Source: Calditrichota bacterium (GTDB lineage: Bacteria > Calditrichota > Calditrichia > Calditrichales > J004). Taken from it: a stretch of DNA of 64,000 nt. The notes beneath the pieces are model-generated. The model was not told where the DNA came from and ran no database searches. It was given only the letters and a program-made list of their open reading frames with translations. Shown piece by piece: positions 54,630 through 64,000 of the stretch. Every line of letters begins with the position of its first letter. Position 1 is the stretch's first letter. The translations under genes and the position numbers were made by a program. The stretch lies in contig JABFGF010000011.1 of the NCBI GenBank assembly GCA_013112635.1, positions 36,091-100,090 of the forward strand, written 5' to 3'.

Positions 54630-55700
54630 TCAAACAAACGGTGGTTTAATTATCTCGGCCTTAACCATTTTATTACGGACTTCTATTTCAATCTCAGTGC
54701 CGATTTTTGTAAAACCTTTTTTTACATAACCGAGACCAATTCCTTTTTCCAACATCGGGGAAACTGTACCGCTGGTTACAACTCCTAATTCTTCACCATC
54801 TTTAAAAATTTTATATCCTTTGCGCGGAAAACCGGGAGCATTTAATACAAAAGCGACAAGCCGCCTGTTTAATCCATCTTCCTTTACTTTGCGTAAAACA
54901 TCCGATCCAATGAAATCGCCTTTATCCAGTTTTGTTATCCAGCCTAACCCAGCTTCTAAAGGATTTGTCGTTTGGTCAATATCGTTTCCGTAGAGACACA
55001 TTTTCTTTTCCAGACGCAAAGAATCACGCGCAGCCAGACCAATGGGTTCAATATCAAACTTCTTACCGGCTTCAAAAACAGCATCCCAAACCTGTAGCGC
55101 ATATTGGTTTTCAAAATAAAGTTCAAATCCCGGTTCCCCTGTATAACCTGTTCTTGAAATAAGCATTGGTGCATCAGCTAAAACACCCTCTTCGAACCAA
55201 TAAAATTTAATGGCCGATAAATCTACTTTTGTAAGCTGTTGCAAAGTTTCTTCTGCTTTCTGTCCCTGAACTGCCAATTGGGTAATTTGCTCACTTGTGT
55301 CCGTAACAACGCATCCATCCAGTTTGTTTTTTAAAATCCATGCCAGGTCTTTTTCCTTATTGGCAGCATTTACAACAAGCAAAAATTTATCCTCATAGCG
55401 ATAAACAAGAAGATCATCCACTATGCCGCCATCTTCGTAACACATTGCTGTATAATGCGCCTGGCCAATTTCCAACCCGGCAACATTGTTAACAGTAAGC
55501 CGCTCAATCATTGCCAGTGCGTTTTCTCCGGAAACTTCTATCTCGCCCATATGCGAAACATCAAAAACACCAACAGATTCGCGTACTTTCCTGTGTTCAT
55601 CGCGGATGCCCTTGTATTGAATTGGCATTGAAAACCCGGCAAATTCCACCATTTTTGCACCATAGCTAATATGTTTATCATATAATGCAGTTTTTTTCAT
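54630..55700 (-). CDS. gcvT: Aminomethyltransferase (glycine cleavage T protein)
   Basis: This 356-residue protein is a typical GcvT: MKKTALYDKHISYGAKMVEFAGFSMP at the N-terminus (motif starting at residue 8), RESVGVFDVSHMGEI, and the folate-binding loop region DGGIVDDLLVYR. It transfers the methylene group from lipoamide-bound H protein to tetrahydrofolate. No gcvH or gcvP is in the window. Length fits the family. The next gene (UPF0489) follows closely on the same strand. Confidence 0.95.
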   Translation of the reverse strand: MKKTALYDKHISYGAKMVEFAGFSMPIQYKGIRDEHRKVRESVGVFDVSHMGEIEVSGENALAMIERLTVNNVAGLEIGQAHYTAMCYEDGGIVDDLLVYRYEDKFLLVVNAANKEKDLAWILKNKLDGCVVTDTSEQITQLAVQGQKAEETLQQLTKVDLSAIKFYWFEEGVLADAPMLISRTGYTGEPGFELYFENQYALQVWDAVFEAGKKFDIEPIGLAARDSLRLEKKMCLYGNDIDQTTNPLEAGLGWITKLDKGDFIGSDVLRKVKEDGLNRRLVAFVLNAPGFPRKGYKIFKDGEELGVVTSGTVSPMLEKGIGLGYVKKGFTKIGTEIEIEVRNKMVKAEIIKPPFV

Positions 55701-55742
55701 TTTTCATTTCTCCATCAATTTAAATATAATCTAATTATTTTA

Positions 55743-56300
55743 CTAGAAGAACCAAAACTCAAACATGTTACTTAGCGGAACTTTATAAGAATAATAAAAT
55801 CCCCATATCGGAGGTTCAGTATATTTCTTGTGATAAATTCCTCTGTCTATTAGCAATGAATCTTCCTTTTGTAAATATTTTGTATACATAGTGTCAATCC
55901 ACATTGAATTTGAATCAGGCAGAAAAATCAAATATTCATTATCTAAGATAATCCTTGAATTATAGCTTAAACATCTTTTTTCTTCATAAGGTAATAAGCT
56001 TGCCCATGAATATGGCTGAGTATCACCAACGATTATTTTTGAATGAGATTTTTTTATGAAGCAATGACCTGTACTGTCATCATTTACAACTAATTTCCAC
56101 TTTTCATTAGTATCGATTAAATGGTCGAAGGAATCCACACTCAACTCCCACGTTCCAAAAATATTGGTATTTGATCCTAGTGTTTTTTTTAAACCCTTTG
56201 CTCCATGATTATAGGTACTGTATAGAATAAGGTTTTTAGTTATTATTAGAATTATCAGTACAATAAAAATATTTGAAGCAGATTTTAAGATTTTACCCAA
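55743..56300 (-). CDS. Hypothetical protein with one N-terminal membrane segment
   Basis: This 185-residue protein has a hydrophobic N-terminal helix (about 11-25, IFIVLIILIITKNLIL) and a soluble remainder containing FGTWELSVDSFD (about 48-59), WKLVVNDDSTGHCFIKK and several aromatic residues. The 'GTW' and 'D-G-T-G' pattern is like small lipocalin-type domains, but I do not recognise a family. It lies between uvrA and gcvT on the minus strand. It is probably anchored to the inner membrane or exported. Confidence 0.65.
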   Translation of the reverse strand: MGKILKSASNIFIVLIILIITKNLILYSTYNHGAKGLKKTLGSNTNIFGTWELSVDSFDHLIDTNEKWKLVVNDDSTGHCFIKKSHSKIIVGDTQPYSWASLLPYEEKRCLSYNSRIILDNEYLIFLPDSNSMWIDTMYTKYLQKEDSLLIDRGIYHKKYTEPPIWGFYYSYKVPLSNMFEFWFF

Positions 56301-56365
56301 TGAATTCCCTAATCATGCTCTATTATTAATATTCAATTTTTCAAAAGTATTAATACAGATCTTGA

Positions 56366-59191
56366 CTACATACTTAATTCCTCAACTAAAAATTGCCCGG
56401 TATACGAGCCCTCAACTTTGGCAACTTGTTCCGGAGTTCCTTTGGCAACTATCTTTCCGCCGCCATCGCCACCTTCCGGACCAATGTCAATTACCCAGTC
56501 TGCGGTTTTTATTACATCAAGATTGTGTTCAATTACAACCACAGTATTACCCTTTTCCACCAGGCTGTTCAAAACACCAAGTAACATCCGGATATCTTCA
56601 AAATGTAATCCTGTTGTTGGTTCATCAAGTATATAAAATGTGCGGCCTGTCCCAACTTTTGATAGCTCAGTGGCCAGTTTTACCCGTTGGGCTTCCCCGC
56701 CAGAAAGTGTTGTTGCTGCCTGGCCAAGGTGGATATAACCAAGTCCAACTTCTGATAATGTTTTTAGCCTTCGCTTCACTGGCGGAATATTTTCCATAAA
56801 TTCCAATGCCTGGTCAACCGTCATTTCCAAAACATCGGCAATGGTTTTGCTTTTGTATTTTATCTGCAAAGTTTCACGATTATAACGTCGTCCTTTACAA
56901 TCTTCGCATTGCACATACACATCGGGTAAAAAATGCATTTCAATTTTCTTAACACCATCTCCCTCGCAGGCTTCGCATCGTCCGCCTTTAACGTTAAAGC
57001 TAAACCGTCCGGGTTTATAACCACGTATTTTAGATTCTGCCAACTGGCTGAACAAATCACGGATTGGCCCAAATAAGCCTGTATATGTTGCAGGATTTGA
57101 GCGCGGTGTCCGCCCAATGGGTGATTGGTCCAAATCAATTACTTTATCAACATTTTCCAGGCCGATAATTTTGCTATGCTGCAAAGGGTTTTTCTTAGAC
57201 CCGTAAAAATGACGGCTTAATGCTGCGTAAAGCGTTTCATTTACTAAAGAGCTTTTACCGGAACCGGAAACGCCTGTCACACAAATAAATTTCCCTAATG
57301 GAAATTTTGCATTTACTCCTGTCAGATTATTTCCCAGGGCACCTTTTACTTCAATTGCCTTTCCATTGCCCTTTCGCCGGTTGGCAGGTATTTCAATATT
57401 TTCAATTCCCGCCAAAAATTTCCCAGTAAGGCTTTTCGATGATTTTTTAATTTTATCCGCATTTCCGGTTGCCACAATCTCACCACCATGCCTTCCCGCA
57501 CGAGGACCTAAATCGATAATATGGTCTGCCGTTTCCATGGTTTCTTTGTCATGCTCAACAACCAGCACAGTATTACCTAAATCACGCAAATGCTGTAAAG
57601 TATGGATCAATTTTTGATTATCTCGCTGATGCAAACCAATACTCGGTTCATCCAAAATGTATAAAACACCAACCAGCTGCGATCCAATCTGCGTAGCCAA
57701 ACGAATGCGCTGGGCTTCTCCACCGGAAAGTGTTCCTGATGCCCGGCTTAAACTTAGATATTCCAGCCCGACATTATTTAAAAACTGCAGCCGTTGCCGA
57801 ACTTCCTTTAAGATTTGATGAGCAATTTCTTCATCCTGGCCTGACAGTTTTATATTTTCAAAAAATCGTGTGTTTTCTTTAATGGAAAGTACGGTTAAGT
57901 CAGAAATACTTTTATCATCGATTGTAACCGCAAGGGCTTCCGGTCTTAGGCGAGCACCATTACATTCCTCACAGGGAATATTATTCATAAACCCTTCAAT
58001 CCACCGCCGGATGTGCATTGAGGAGGTTTGTTTGTAACGCCGTTTTAAGTTGTTGACAACGCCCTCATATTGGCTTTCCCATTCCACGTAGGCATTTTTA
58101 CGTTTATAAATAAATTTTATTTTCTCATCGCCCAGTCCGTAAAGCAGAATTTCCTTTGATTTTTCAGGCAGCTTTTTCCAAGGGGTTTGCAGTGAAAAGT
58201 TAAATTGTTTCCCCAGAGTTTCAACCATTTCATAATTCCAGCCCTCATTGCGTGGAGTTAAAACTTTTATGGCGCCTTCACTAATTGACAAATTTTCATC
58301 CGGAACAATCAACCGTGGATCAAGCTCGGTTAAAACACCAAGCCCATCGCATTTAGGGCAAGCGCCAAATGGGCTGTTAAAGGAAAACATTCTTGGTTGC
58401 GGTTCTTCATAAGATTTTTGCGTGGCCGGGTCAAAATAGTTTTCGCTGAATAGAACATCCTCCCCACTATCAGCTTTATTAATAAACAAAATTCTATCAG
58501 ATTGCTTCAAGGCCAGTTCAACAGATTCTGTCAGCCTTTTTAACATGGAAGGTTCCACCACCAGCCTGTCTATCACAAGGTCAATATCATGTTTTTTCTT
58601 TTTATCAAGATCGATATCATCATCCAGTGAATATAGATTTCCATCTACGCGTACACGGACAAACCCATCACGGCGAAACTGGCTGAATAGTTCTTTGTAT
58701 TCACCTTTTCGTGCACGGACAACCGGTGCAATAATCTGGATGCGTGTTCCCTTTTCCCACTCCAAAATGGAATCACATATTTGCTGAACAGTTTGCTTTT
58801 CCAGCAGCTTTCCAGTAACCGGTGAGTGAAGTTTTCCGATGCGCGCAAAAAGCAGCCTGTAATAATCGTAAATTTCTGTAACGGTGCCCACGGTAGAACG
58901 GGGGTTACGCGATGTTGATTTTTGCTCAATTGAAACGGCCGGTGAAAGGCCATCGATATAGTCCACATCAGGCTTTTCCATTAAACCCAAAAATTGCCTC
59001 GCATATGCAGATAATGATTCTACATAGCGCCGTTGTCCTTCCGCATAAATTGTATCGAATGCAAGGCTGGATTTACCTGACCCTGAAAGCCCGGTAATAA
59101 CAACCAGTTTATTTCGTGGTATCGTTACATTGATGTTTTTTAAATTGTGTTCGCGCGCACCTTTTACAGTTATTACATTTTTTATTGCCAT
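56366..59191 (-). CDS. uvrA: Excinuclease ABC subunit A
   Basis: This 941-residue UvrA has two ABC modules: Walker [15 protein letters not shown] (about 33-46) and [14 protein letters not shown] (about 640-653), two signature motifs ([12 protein letters not shown] and [12 protein letters not shown]), and zinc cysteine motifs CPKCDGLG and CEECNGARL in the first half and CEACEGDG with CEDCKGRR in the second. It recognises DNA damage with UvrB. The length is standard. The gene is first on the minus-strand run and its start ATG is at 59191. Confidence 0.98.
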   Translation of the reverse strand: MAIKNVITVKGAREHNLKNINVTIPRNKLVVITGLSGSGKSSLAFDTIYAEGQRRYVESLSAYARQFLGLMEKPDVDYIDGLSPAVSIEQKSTSRNPRSTVGTVTEIYDYYRLLFARIGKLHSPVTGKLLEKQTVQQICDSILEWEKGTRIQIIAPVVRARKGEYKELFSQFRRDGFVRVRVDGNLYSLDDDIDLDKKKKHDIDLVIDRLVVEPSMLKRLTESVELALKQSDRILFINKADSGEDVLFSENYFDPATQKSYEEPQPRMFSFNSPFGACPKCDGLGVLTELDPRLIVPDENLSISEGAIKVLTPRNEGWNYEMVETLGKQFNFSLQTPWKKLPEKSKEILLYGLGDEKIKFIYKRKNAYVEWESQYEGVVNNLKRRYKQTSSMHIRRWIEGFMNNIPCEECNGARLRPEALAVTIDDKSISDLTVLSIKENTRFFENIKLSGQDEEIAHQILKEVRQRLQFLNNVGLEYLSLSRASGTLSGGEAQRIRLATQIGSQLVGVLYILDEPSIGLHQRDNQKLIHTLQHLRDLGNTVLVVEHDKETMETADHIIDLGPRAGRHGGEIVATGNADKIKKSSKSLTGKFLAGIENIEIPANRRKGNGKAIEVKGALGNNLTGVNAKFPLGKFICVTGVSGSGKSSLVNETLYAALSRHFYGSKKNPLQHSKIIGLENVDKVIDLDQSPIGRTPRSNPATYTGLFGPIRDLFSQLAESKIRGYKPGRFSFNVKGGRCEACEGDGVKKIEMHFLPDVYVQCEDCKGRRYNRETLQIKYKSKTIADVLEMTVDQALEFMENIPPVKRRLKTLSEVGLGYIHLGQAATTLSGGEAQRVKLATELSKVGTGRTFYILDEPTTGLHFEDIRMLLGVLNSLVEKGNTVVVIEHNLDVIKTADWVIDIGPEGGDGGGKIVAKGTPEQVAKVEGSYTGQFLVEELSM

Positions 59192-59562
59192 AAATTACTT
59201 TCGCCTGCTAATAAATGTGTCTAAGAAACTGATAAATTTCTGAATTATTGAATCAATGGAGTATTGGAGCGATAGAAAATTTGATAATACTTCAATCTTC
59301 AAAATACAATCTGTCAATCAACAAATATATAAGATTCTAATTTAATATCTATTCATTTTTGAGCCAAATTAGAAAAAAAAAATAAAACAAAAAAAGTTAA
59401 AAAATAATTAATGCTTTTTATCACAACTGCCGAGTAAAGCGCGCCTTATAATTTACTCCATCTAAAAATAAGAGGAAAAATACCTATTCTTAAAAATTGA
59501 TTCTCTTATTAACACACCTGAAAAAACAAACGGAATTGTCAACTAACAAAATGGAGACACTT
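59192..59562. other. AT-rich intergenic region between divergent uvrA and subtilase genes
   Basis: No reading frame of note is present. It must hold the two divergent promoters. A TATAAT at 59447-59452 is a possible -10 for the subtilase gene, but its -35 match is weak. Confidence 0.4.
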
Positions 59563-61731
59563 ATGCGTATATTTACTATTCTAATTTTCCTTTTATTTCT
59601 GGGTACACAAATTTTTGCATCTGGTGCATCACGCATCAAAAATAATGAGATTGTTGTAAAATTTAGTCCTGGCCAATTAGCTCAAATTGATATTCAACGT
59701 GCACTTAGTGAAGGGCTTACGGGAGTTGCTGCATTTGATGCCCTGCAAAGTACCTATAACATCGCCTCCTTAAAACAAAGATACCCATTTGCAAAGACCA
59801 AAGATATTTATGGCGAACCAATGAATTTACGTGGATGGTTTAAGGTTTATTTTAGCGATAGCGTTAATGTTGAAGAAGTTGTTCAGGCTTACAAACTTAT
59901 TACCGGTGTTGAAAATGCCCAAACAATCGGAATTCACAGAATTGATGTTGTAACTCCAAATGACCCTAACTTTACAGGTGGAGATATGTGGTATTTGGAT
60001 CAGGTAAGTGACCACGATGTGGATGCACCTGAAGCCTGGGATGTGGCTATGGGCAACACAAGTATTATTGTTGCGGATATGGATAGCGGCTTTCGTTATT
60101 ACCACAAAGATCTTGGTGGTGCCAACGCTTCTTCTTCCAATCCTGAAAACTCCAGAGGAAATATGTGGACCAACAGCGGAGAAATGGGTGCACTTTCCAC
60201 AAATGGAATTGATGATGATGGCAACGGCTACATAGACGATTGGATCGGCTGGGATTTTGTAACTGGCAATCCTAATAATTTTGATGTTGGCGATGACTAT
60301 GATGTGGAAGATAATGATCCACGCGATCACAATGGCCATGGAACCCACACAGCCGGAACAATTGGAGCGATCACAAATAATGGATATGCTGTTTCATCCA
60401 TTGCAGGTGGAAATGGCGAGACCAGCGGAGTTGGAAATGGTGTTAAAATTATGGGCTTACGCAATGGTTGGAATGATATCTTAAATCTTGGTTTTGTAGG
60501 AATGGATTTTTCTGCAAACGCTTTTATTTATGCCCGTGACAATGGGGCACATATTGCATCATGTAGTTGGGGTTCATCAAATACCGGTGGACTTGAAGAT
60601 GCAATCAACTATTTTCTTTACGGGACAACAACCCCATCTGGCGGAGAGCCTCAACTTGGATTAATTTTTAAAGCCGCAGGAAATGATGATAACGAAGATT
60701 CCGATTATATGCTCGACAGAACCGATGTTATCGGGGTTGCGTCTACAGATCAAAATGATGTTAAGTCCGATTTTTCAACCTACGGAACTTTTGTGGATAT
60801 TTCCGCGCCGGGAACAGATATCATGAGTACTTATCATGATAACAGTGATGCTGCCAATGATTATGTAGCCAGTGTAAGCGGCACCTCTATGGCAACACCA
60901 TGTATGGCTTCCGTTGCCGCCCTCGTTTGGTCTCATAATAATGCGCTTACCCCTGGTGAAGTAGAGCAAATACTTTATGATACAGCTGATGATATTTCAG
61001 GTATTCCCGGTAATGCTGCATACGCAGGGAAATTAGGTGCAGGACGGGTGAATGCTTTTGCAGCAATTCAAGCTGCAGATCAAGCTCTACCTGTAGAATT
61101 AGCATCATTTTCAGCATCTGTTAATGACGGTAATGTTATTTTAAACTGGAATACTGCAAGCGAATTGGAAAACCTTGGTTTTGAGGTTTTGAGAAGCAAA
61201 AGAGAAAATGATGGTTATATAAAACTTGCTGACTTTGAAGACTCTGAAGAACTAAAAGGTTTGGGCACTTCTTCTTTTGGTAAAGATTATTCATTTATAG
61301 ATTACACAGCTCTAGGTGAAAACACATATTGGTACAAGATTGTTGATGTTGATTTTAATGGAGTACCAACTGAGCATGGACCAATTTCCATCACAGTAAA
61401 TTATAAAAAAGATATCGCGATTGAAAAAGGTGTTTTTCCAAAAGAGTTTAGCTTAAAGCAAAATTTCCCAAATCCTTTTAATCCTACTACAGTATTCAAA
61501 CTGAACATTCCTAAGCTTCAAAATGAATCAACCCAATTATCCGTAAACATTTTTGATCTTTTAGGAAAGAAAGTTAAAACACTTTATGATGGGCAGATTG
61601 AAGCCGGAGTTTATACGTTTCAATGGAACGGTTTAGACCAATCAGGAAAAGCAATGCCTTCAGGTATGTATATCTACTCAGTTAATTCAGCTGAATTTTC
61701 ACAAGCTAATAAAATGATTTTGATGAAATAA
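59563..61731 (+). CDS. Secreted subtilisin-like (S8) serine peptidase with C-terminal sorting domain
   Basis: This protein of about 722 residues has a signal peptide (MRIFTILIFLLFLGTQIFA), a fervidolysin-like propeptide (about 25-130), and a peptidase S8 domain with catalytic Asp in VADMDSG (about 172), His in HNGHGTHTAG (about 262) and Ser in SGTSMATPCMA (about 440). A fibronectin-type/FlgD-like region follows (about 500-620), and the last 90 residues form the FlgD_Ig sorting domain starting FSLKQNFPNPFNPTT. Such domains direct surface display or type IX-like secretion. The start at 59563 follows 'ggagac'; the ATG at 59551 contains this site. A good terminator follows. Confidence 0.93.
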   Translation: MRIFTILIFLLFLGTQIFASGASRIKNNEIVVKFSPGQLAQIDIQRALSEGLTGVAAFDALQSTYNIASLKQRYPFAKTKDIYGEPMNLRGWFKVYFSDSVNVEEVVQAYKLITGVENAQTIGIHRIDVVTPNDPNFTGGDMWYLDQVSDHDVDAPEAWDVAMGNTSIIVADMDSGFRYYHKDLGGANASSSNPENSRGNMWTNSGEMGALSTNGIDDDGNGYIDDWIGWDFVTGNPNNFDVGDDYDVEDNDPRDHNGHGTHTAGTIGAITNNGYAVSSIAGGNGETSGVGNGVKIMGLRNGWNDILNLGFVGMDFSANAFIYARDNGAHIASCSWGSSNTGGLEDAINYFLYGTTTPSGGEPQLGLIFKAAGNDDNEDSDYMLDRTDVIGVASTDQNDVKSDFSTYGTFVDISAPGTDIMSTYHDNSDAANDYVASVSGTSMATPCMASVAALVWSHNNALTPGEVEQILYDTADDISGIPGNAAYAGKLGAGRVNAFAAIQAADQALPVELASFSASVNDGNVILNWNTASELENLGFEVLRSKRENDGYIKLADFEDSEELKGLGTSSFGKDYSFIDYTALGENTYWYKIVDVDFNGVPTEHGPISITVNYKKDIAIEKGVFPKEFSLKQNFPNPFNPTTVFKLNIPKLQNESTQLSVNIFDLLGKKVKTLYDGQIEAGVYTFQWNGLDQSGKAMPSGMYIYSVNSAEFSQANKMILMK

Positions 61732-61741
61732 ATATTACTTT

Positions 61742-61776
61742 CCGGTCTTCTCTTTTAATTTGAAGACCGGTTTTTT
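61742..61776 (+). terminator. Rho-independent terminator after first subtilase
   Basis: CCGGTCTTC (61742-61750) pairs perfectly with GAAGACCGG (61762-61770) around an 11-base loop, followed by six T. It lies 11 bases after the stop. Confidence 0.92.
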
Positions 61777-61827
61777 CGTCCCATTTTCCGGGCATTTCCT
61801 TTTTTATCAACCTTTTTTGGAGATATA

Positions 61828-64000
61828 ATGCAGAAGCTAACAATACTTCTAATTCTTTTAATCGCGGGTTTAGGCCTTAGTCAGGAACACACAAATATCG
61901 AGCGTTTAAATCGTCTAAAAGAAAAATACCATCAACGCTACACAGAACAAAGAGCAATTGCAGAACAATGGGCTCTGGATAATGGCTACCCAATCCGCGA
62001 AGTTCATGATGATGGCACTATAATTGAAATTCAAAAAATCATAAATGGAAAGCCACTTTATCTTTCAACCGAAAATAGCGATGCAGCAGAAACAATCTCC
62101 ACAGATGAAGTGTGGAGTGGCGGAAGCGCTGGCTTGAACCTCGATGGAACAGGAATCGCGATTGGCGAATGGGATGGCGGTTCTGTTTTGGGAACACACC
62201 AGGAATTAACCGGCCGGGTTACGCAGGAAGATTCACCATCCGGAACCAGTACGCACGCCACACACGTTGCCGGAACAATGATTGCGTCAGGTGTTGATGC
62301 AGCCGCCCAAGGCATGGCAGAAGGGGCAACATTAAGAGCCTGGGATTATACGGACGACACATCAGAAATGGCAGGAGCTGCTTCTTCCTTGCTCATGTCA
62401 AACCATTCATACGGATTTCTTACCGGCTGGTACCTACAATTTGGAATTTTCTGGACTTGGGCTGGTGATGATGGTATTGACTCCAATGAAGATTGGAAGT
62501 TTGGTTATTATACAGCCGACACTCAAGAACATGATCAAATTGCTTATGACGCACCTTATTACCTCATTTGCAAATCTTCCGGAAATGACCGTGGACAAGG
62601 TCCAACCAGCGGCGCTTATCCGCAAGATGGTTCACCGGATGGTTATGATACGTGCGGACCCGTTAAAGTAGCGAAAAATATTTTAACCGTTGGCGCAGTA
62701 GAAGATATTCCTGGAGGATGGACCCAAACCTCGGACGTTGTGATGTCTAGTTTTAGTAGTTGGGGGCCAGCGGATGATGGCCGGATTAAACCCGATGTTG
62801 TAGGTAATGGCGTTGGTCTTTATTCTTCAAGTGATGCTGGAAATACTGACTATACCACATACAGCGGGACATCAATGGCTACACCAAATGTAACTGGCTC
62901 ACTTGCCTTGCTTGCACAGCATTACCAAGCCCTAAGTAGTGGTTCGAATATGCGCTCAGCAACACTAAAAGCATTGGCAATCCATACTGCAGATGAAGCT
63001 GGAAATACAGGCCCAGATTATACCTATGGATGGGGACTGGTAAATGTTAAAAGTGCAGCTGAACTTATCAGCGAAGTTTTTGTTGATCAGACAAACCACA
63101 CGATGCAGGAACAAACTTTAAATAATAGTGGGACCTATTCTATTCAGGTCACTTCTAGCGGTGCTCCATTGAAGGTAACAATAGTTTGGACCGATGTACC
63201 CGGAACACCTGTTACTCCAGTTACACAAGCGGATCCAACTGATTTGATGCTGGTTAATGATTTAGACTTAAGGATAACCGGAAACAGTACAACATATAAT
63301 CCCTGGATTCTTGATCCAACAAACCCATCAAACGCAGCAACAACCGGAGATAATTTCCGTGATAATGTTGAGCAAGTTTATATTGCCAGCCCGGTTGCCG
63401 GAACATATACAATTACAGTAAACCATAAAGGTACTCTTTCATCTGGTTCTCAAGCTTTTTCACTTATAATGAGTGGAGCTCATTTTTCTGATAACTCTTT
63501 GCCTGTTGAATTATCAAGTTTTGCTGCTACTCAAATTGAAACCGGAATTAAACTTTCATGGAGCACTGAAAGTGAAAACAAGAATATGGGCTTTGAAATA
63601 TACAAAGCAGAAGAAGATGGAGAATTTGAGCTGATTGCTGATTATAATACCAACCCGCAACTTAGAGGTGCTGGAAATTCTTCAACTAAAAATGACTATA
63701 AGTTTATTGATTCAGATATTAATCTTGGAAAAATTTATCGTTATAAACTAGCCGATATGGATTACTCTGGTAGAAGAACTTTTCATGATGCGATTTCGAT
63801 TTTGGCCAGCAAAACAAAATTTGGTTTAAATAAGAATGAACTCCTTGCGGATGAATATATTCTGTTAGATAACTATCCAAATCCTTTTAACCCGGCGACA
63901 ACATTGTCCTTTAATATTCCAAATCAGGAAAAGGTTAATTTGTCAATCTACAATGCCCTGGGGCAGCTTGTGACAACTCTTGTAAACAAAGAGTTAAGCC
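61828..64000 (+). CDS. Second secreted S8 serine peptidase with sorting domain (3' end outside window)
   Basis: The frame is open from ATG 61828 ('tggagatata' upstream) to the window end, 724 complete codons. A signal peptide (MQKLTILLILLIAGLGLS) precedes a short propeptide and an S8 domain. Catalytic residues are Asp in GEWDGGS (about 112), His in THATHVAG (about 146) and Ser in SGTSMATPNVT (about 350). A P/Homb-type beta domain (about 420-550), a FlgD-like section (from VELSSFAATQ near 558) and the sorting motif YPNPFNPATT (near 690) follow. It is a different S8 subgroup from the preceding gene (kexin/KP43-like). The C-terminal sorting domain is cut by the window end. Confidence 0.93.
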   Translation, partial: MQKLTILLILLIAGLGLSQEHTNIERLNRLKEKYHQRYTEQRAIAEQWALDNGYPIREVHDDGTIIEIQKIINGKPLYLSTENSDAAETISTDEVWSGGSAGLNLDGTGIAIGEWDGGSVLGTHQELTGRVTQEDSPSGTSTHATHVAGTMIASGVDAAAQGMAEGATLRAWDYTDDTSEMAGAASSLLMSNHSYGFLTGWYLQFGIFWTWAGDDGIDSNEDWKFGYYTADTQEHDQIAYDAPYYLICKSSGNDRGQGPTSGAYPQDGSPDGYDTCGPVKVAKNILTVGAVEDIPGGWTQTSDVVMSSFSSWGPADDGRIKPDVVGNGVGLYSSSDAGNTDYTTYSGTSMATPNVTGSLALLAQHYQALSSGSNMRSATLKALAIHTADEAGNTGPDYTYGWGLVNVKSAAELISEVFVDQTNHTMQEQTLNNSGTYSIQVTSSGAPLKVTIVWTDVPGTPVTPVTQADPTDLMLVNDLDLRITGNSTTYNPWILDPTNPSNAATTGDNFRDNVEQVYIASPVAGTYTITVNHKGTLSSGSQAFSLIMSGAHFSDNSLPVELSSFAATQIETGIKLSWSTESENKNMGFEIYKAEEDGEFELIADYNTNPQLRGAGNSSTKNDYKFIDSDINLGKIYRYKLADMDYSGRRTFHDAISILASKTKFGLNKNELLADEYILLDNYPNPFNPATTLSFNIPNQEKVNLSIYNALGQLVTTLVNKELS

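Noticed and set aside
1..64000. CRISPR arrays, rRNA genes, phage or transposase genes
   Set aside because: I saw no regularly spaced repeats with unique spacers, no rRNA sequence, and no integrase, transposase or phage structural gene.

Overview
The window is AT-rich chromosomal DNA from a Gram-negative bacterium, most likely a member of the FCB group (Calditrichota, Ignavibacteriota or a near relative). The evidence is indirect. Two secreted subtilases end in the 'NFPNPFNPTT'-type C-terminal sorting domain typical of those phyla. LolA and a Wzc-type tyrosine kinase imply an outer membrane and a capsule or exopolysaccharide. No rRNA is present, and the only tRNA is a tRNA-Leu(UAG). The phylum is inferred, not proven.

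Layout. 1-10 kb holds signalling genes: a hybrid PAS histidine kinase (cut by the window start), a close paralogue at 4.9-7.5 kb, and a membrane-bound PP2C/RsbU-type phosphatase, with a DUF1684 lipoprotein and an M29 aminopeptidase between them. 10.5-17.3 kb looks accessory: an ethanolamine-type permease, a two-gene restriction-modification system of the NotI endonuclease family, a Fic protein with a repeat-rich promoter, and a sigma-54 activator whose C-terminal HTH is duplicated as a decayed fragment on the far side of fic. 17.4-23.6 kb is a tightly packed plus-strand run (SDR, metallo-hydrolase, ATC-hydrolase-like protein, NAD(P)-binding protein, small ORFs, methyltransferase, DUF1295 protein) preceded by a good sigma-54 promoter match, so the divergent activator probably controls it.

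24.5-43.6 kb is the most interesting part, a 19-kb redox cluster on the plus strand. In order it encodes PduS-like and PduT-like microcompartment Fe-S proteins (with a nucleotidyltransferase/partner pair wedged between them), a two-subunit 2-oxoacid:ferredoxin oxidoreductase (KorA gamma-alpha fusion plus KorB), an 849-residue protein, RnfB, a 1489-residue protein, then RnfC, D, G, E, A and a 58-residue NqrM-like protein. The 849- and 1489-residue proteins share a C-terminal region that looks like a pyruvate:ferredoxin oxidoreductase (NifJ/PFOR) whose thiamine-diphosphate motifs have been lost. The larger one also keeps PFOR-like N-terminal and gamma domains and two 4Fe-4S motifs. I propose that these PFOR-derived proteins wire KorAB, and perhaps PduST, to the Rnf ion pump. 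This is inference from gene order and motifs.

43.7-59.2 kb is mostly minus-strand housekeeping and envelope genes: response regulator, PHP phosphoesterase, two UDP-sugar dehydrogenases, Wzc-type kinase, LolA, FtsK, a UPF0489 protein, GcvT and UvrA. 59.5-64 kb has two tandem secreted subtilases, the second cut by the window end.
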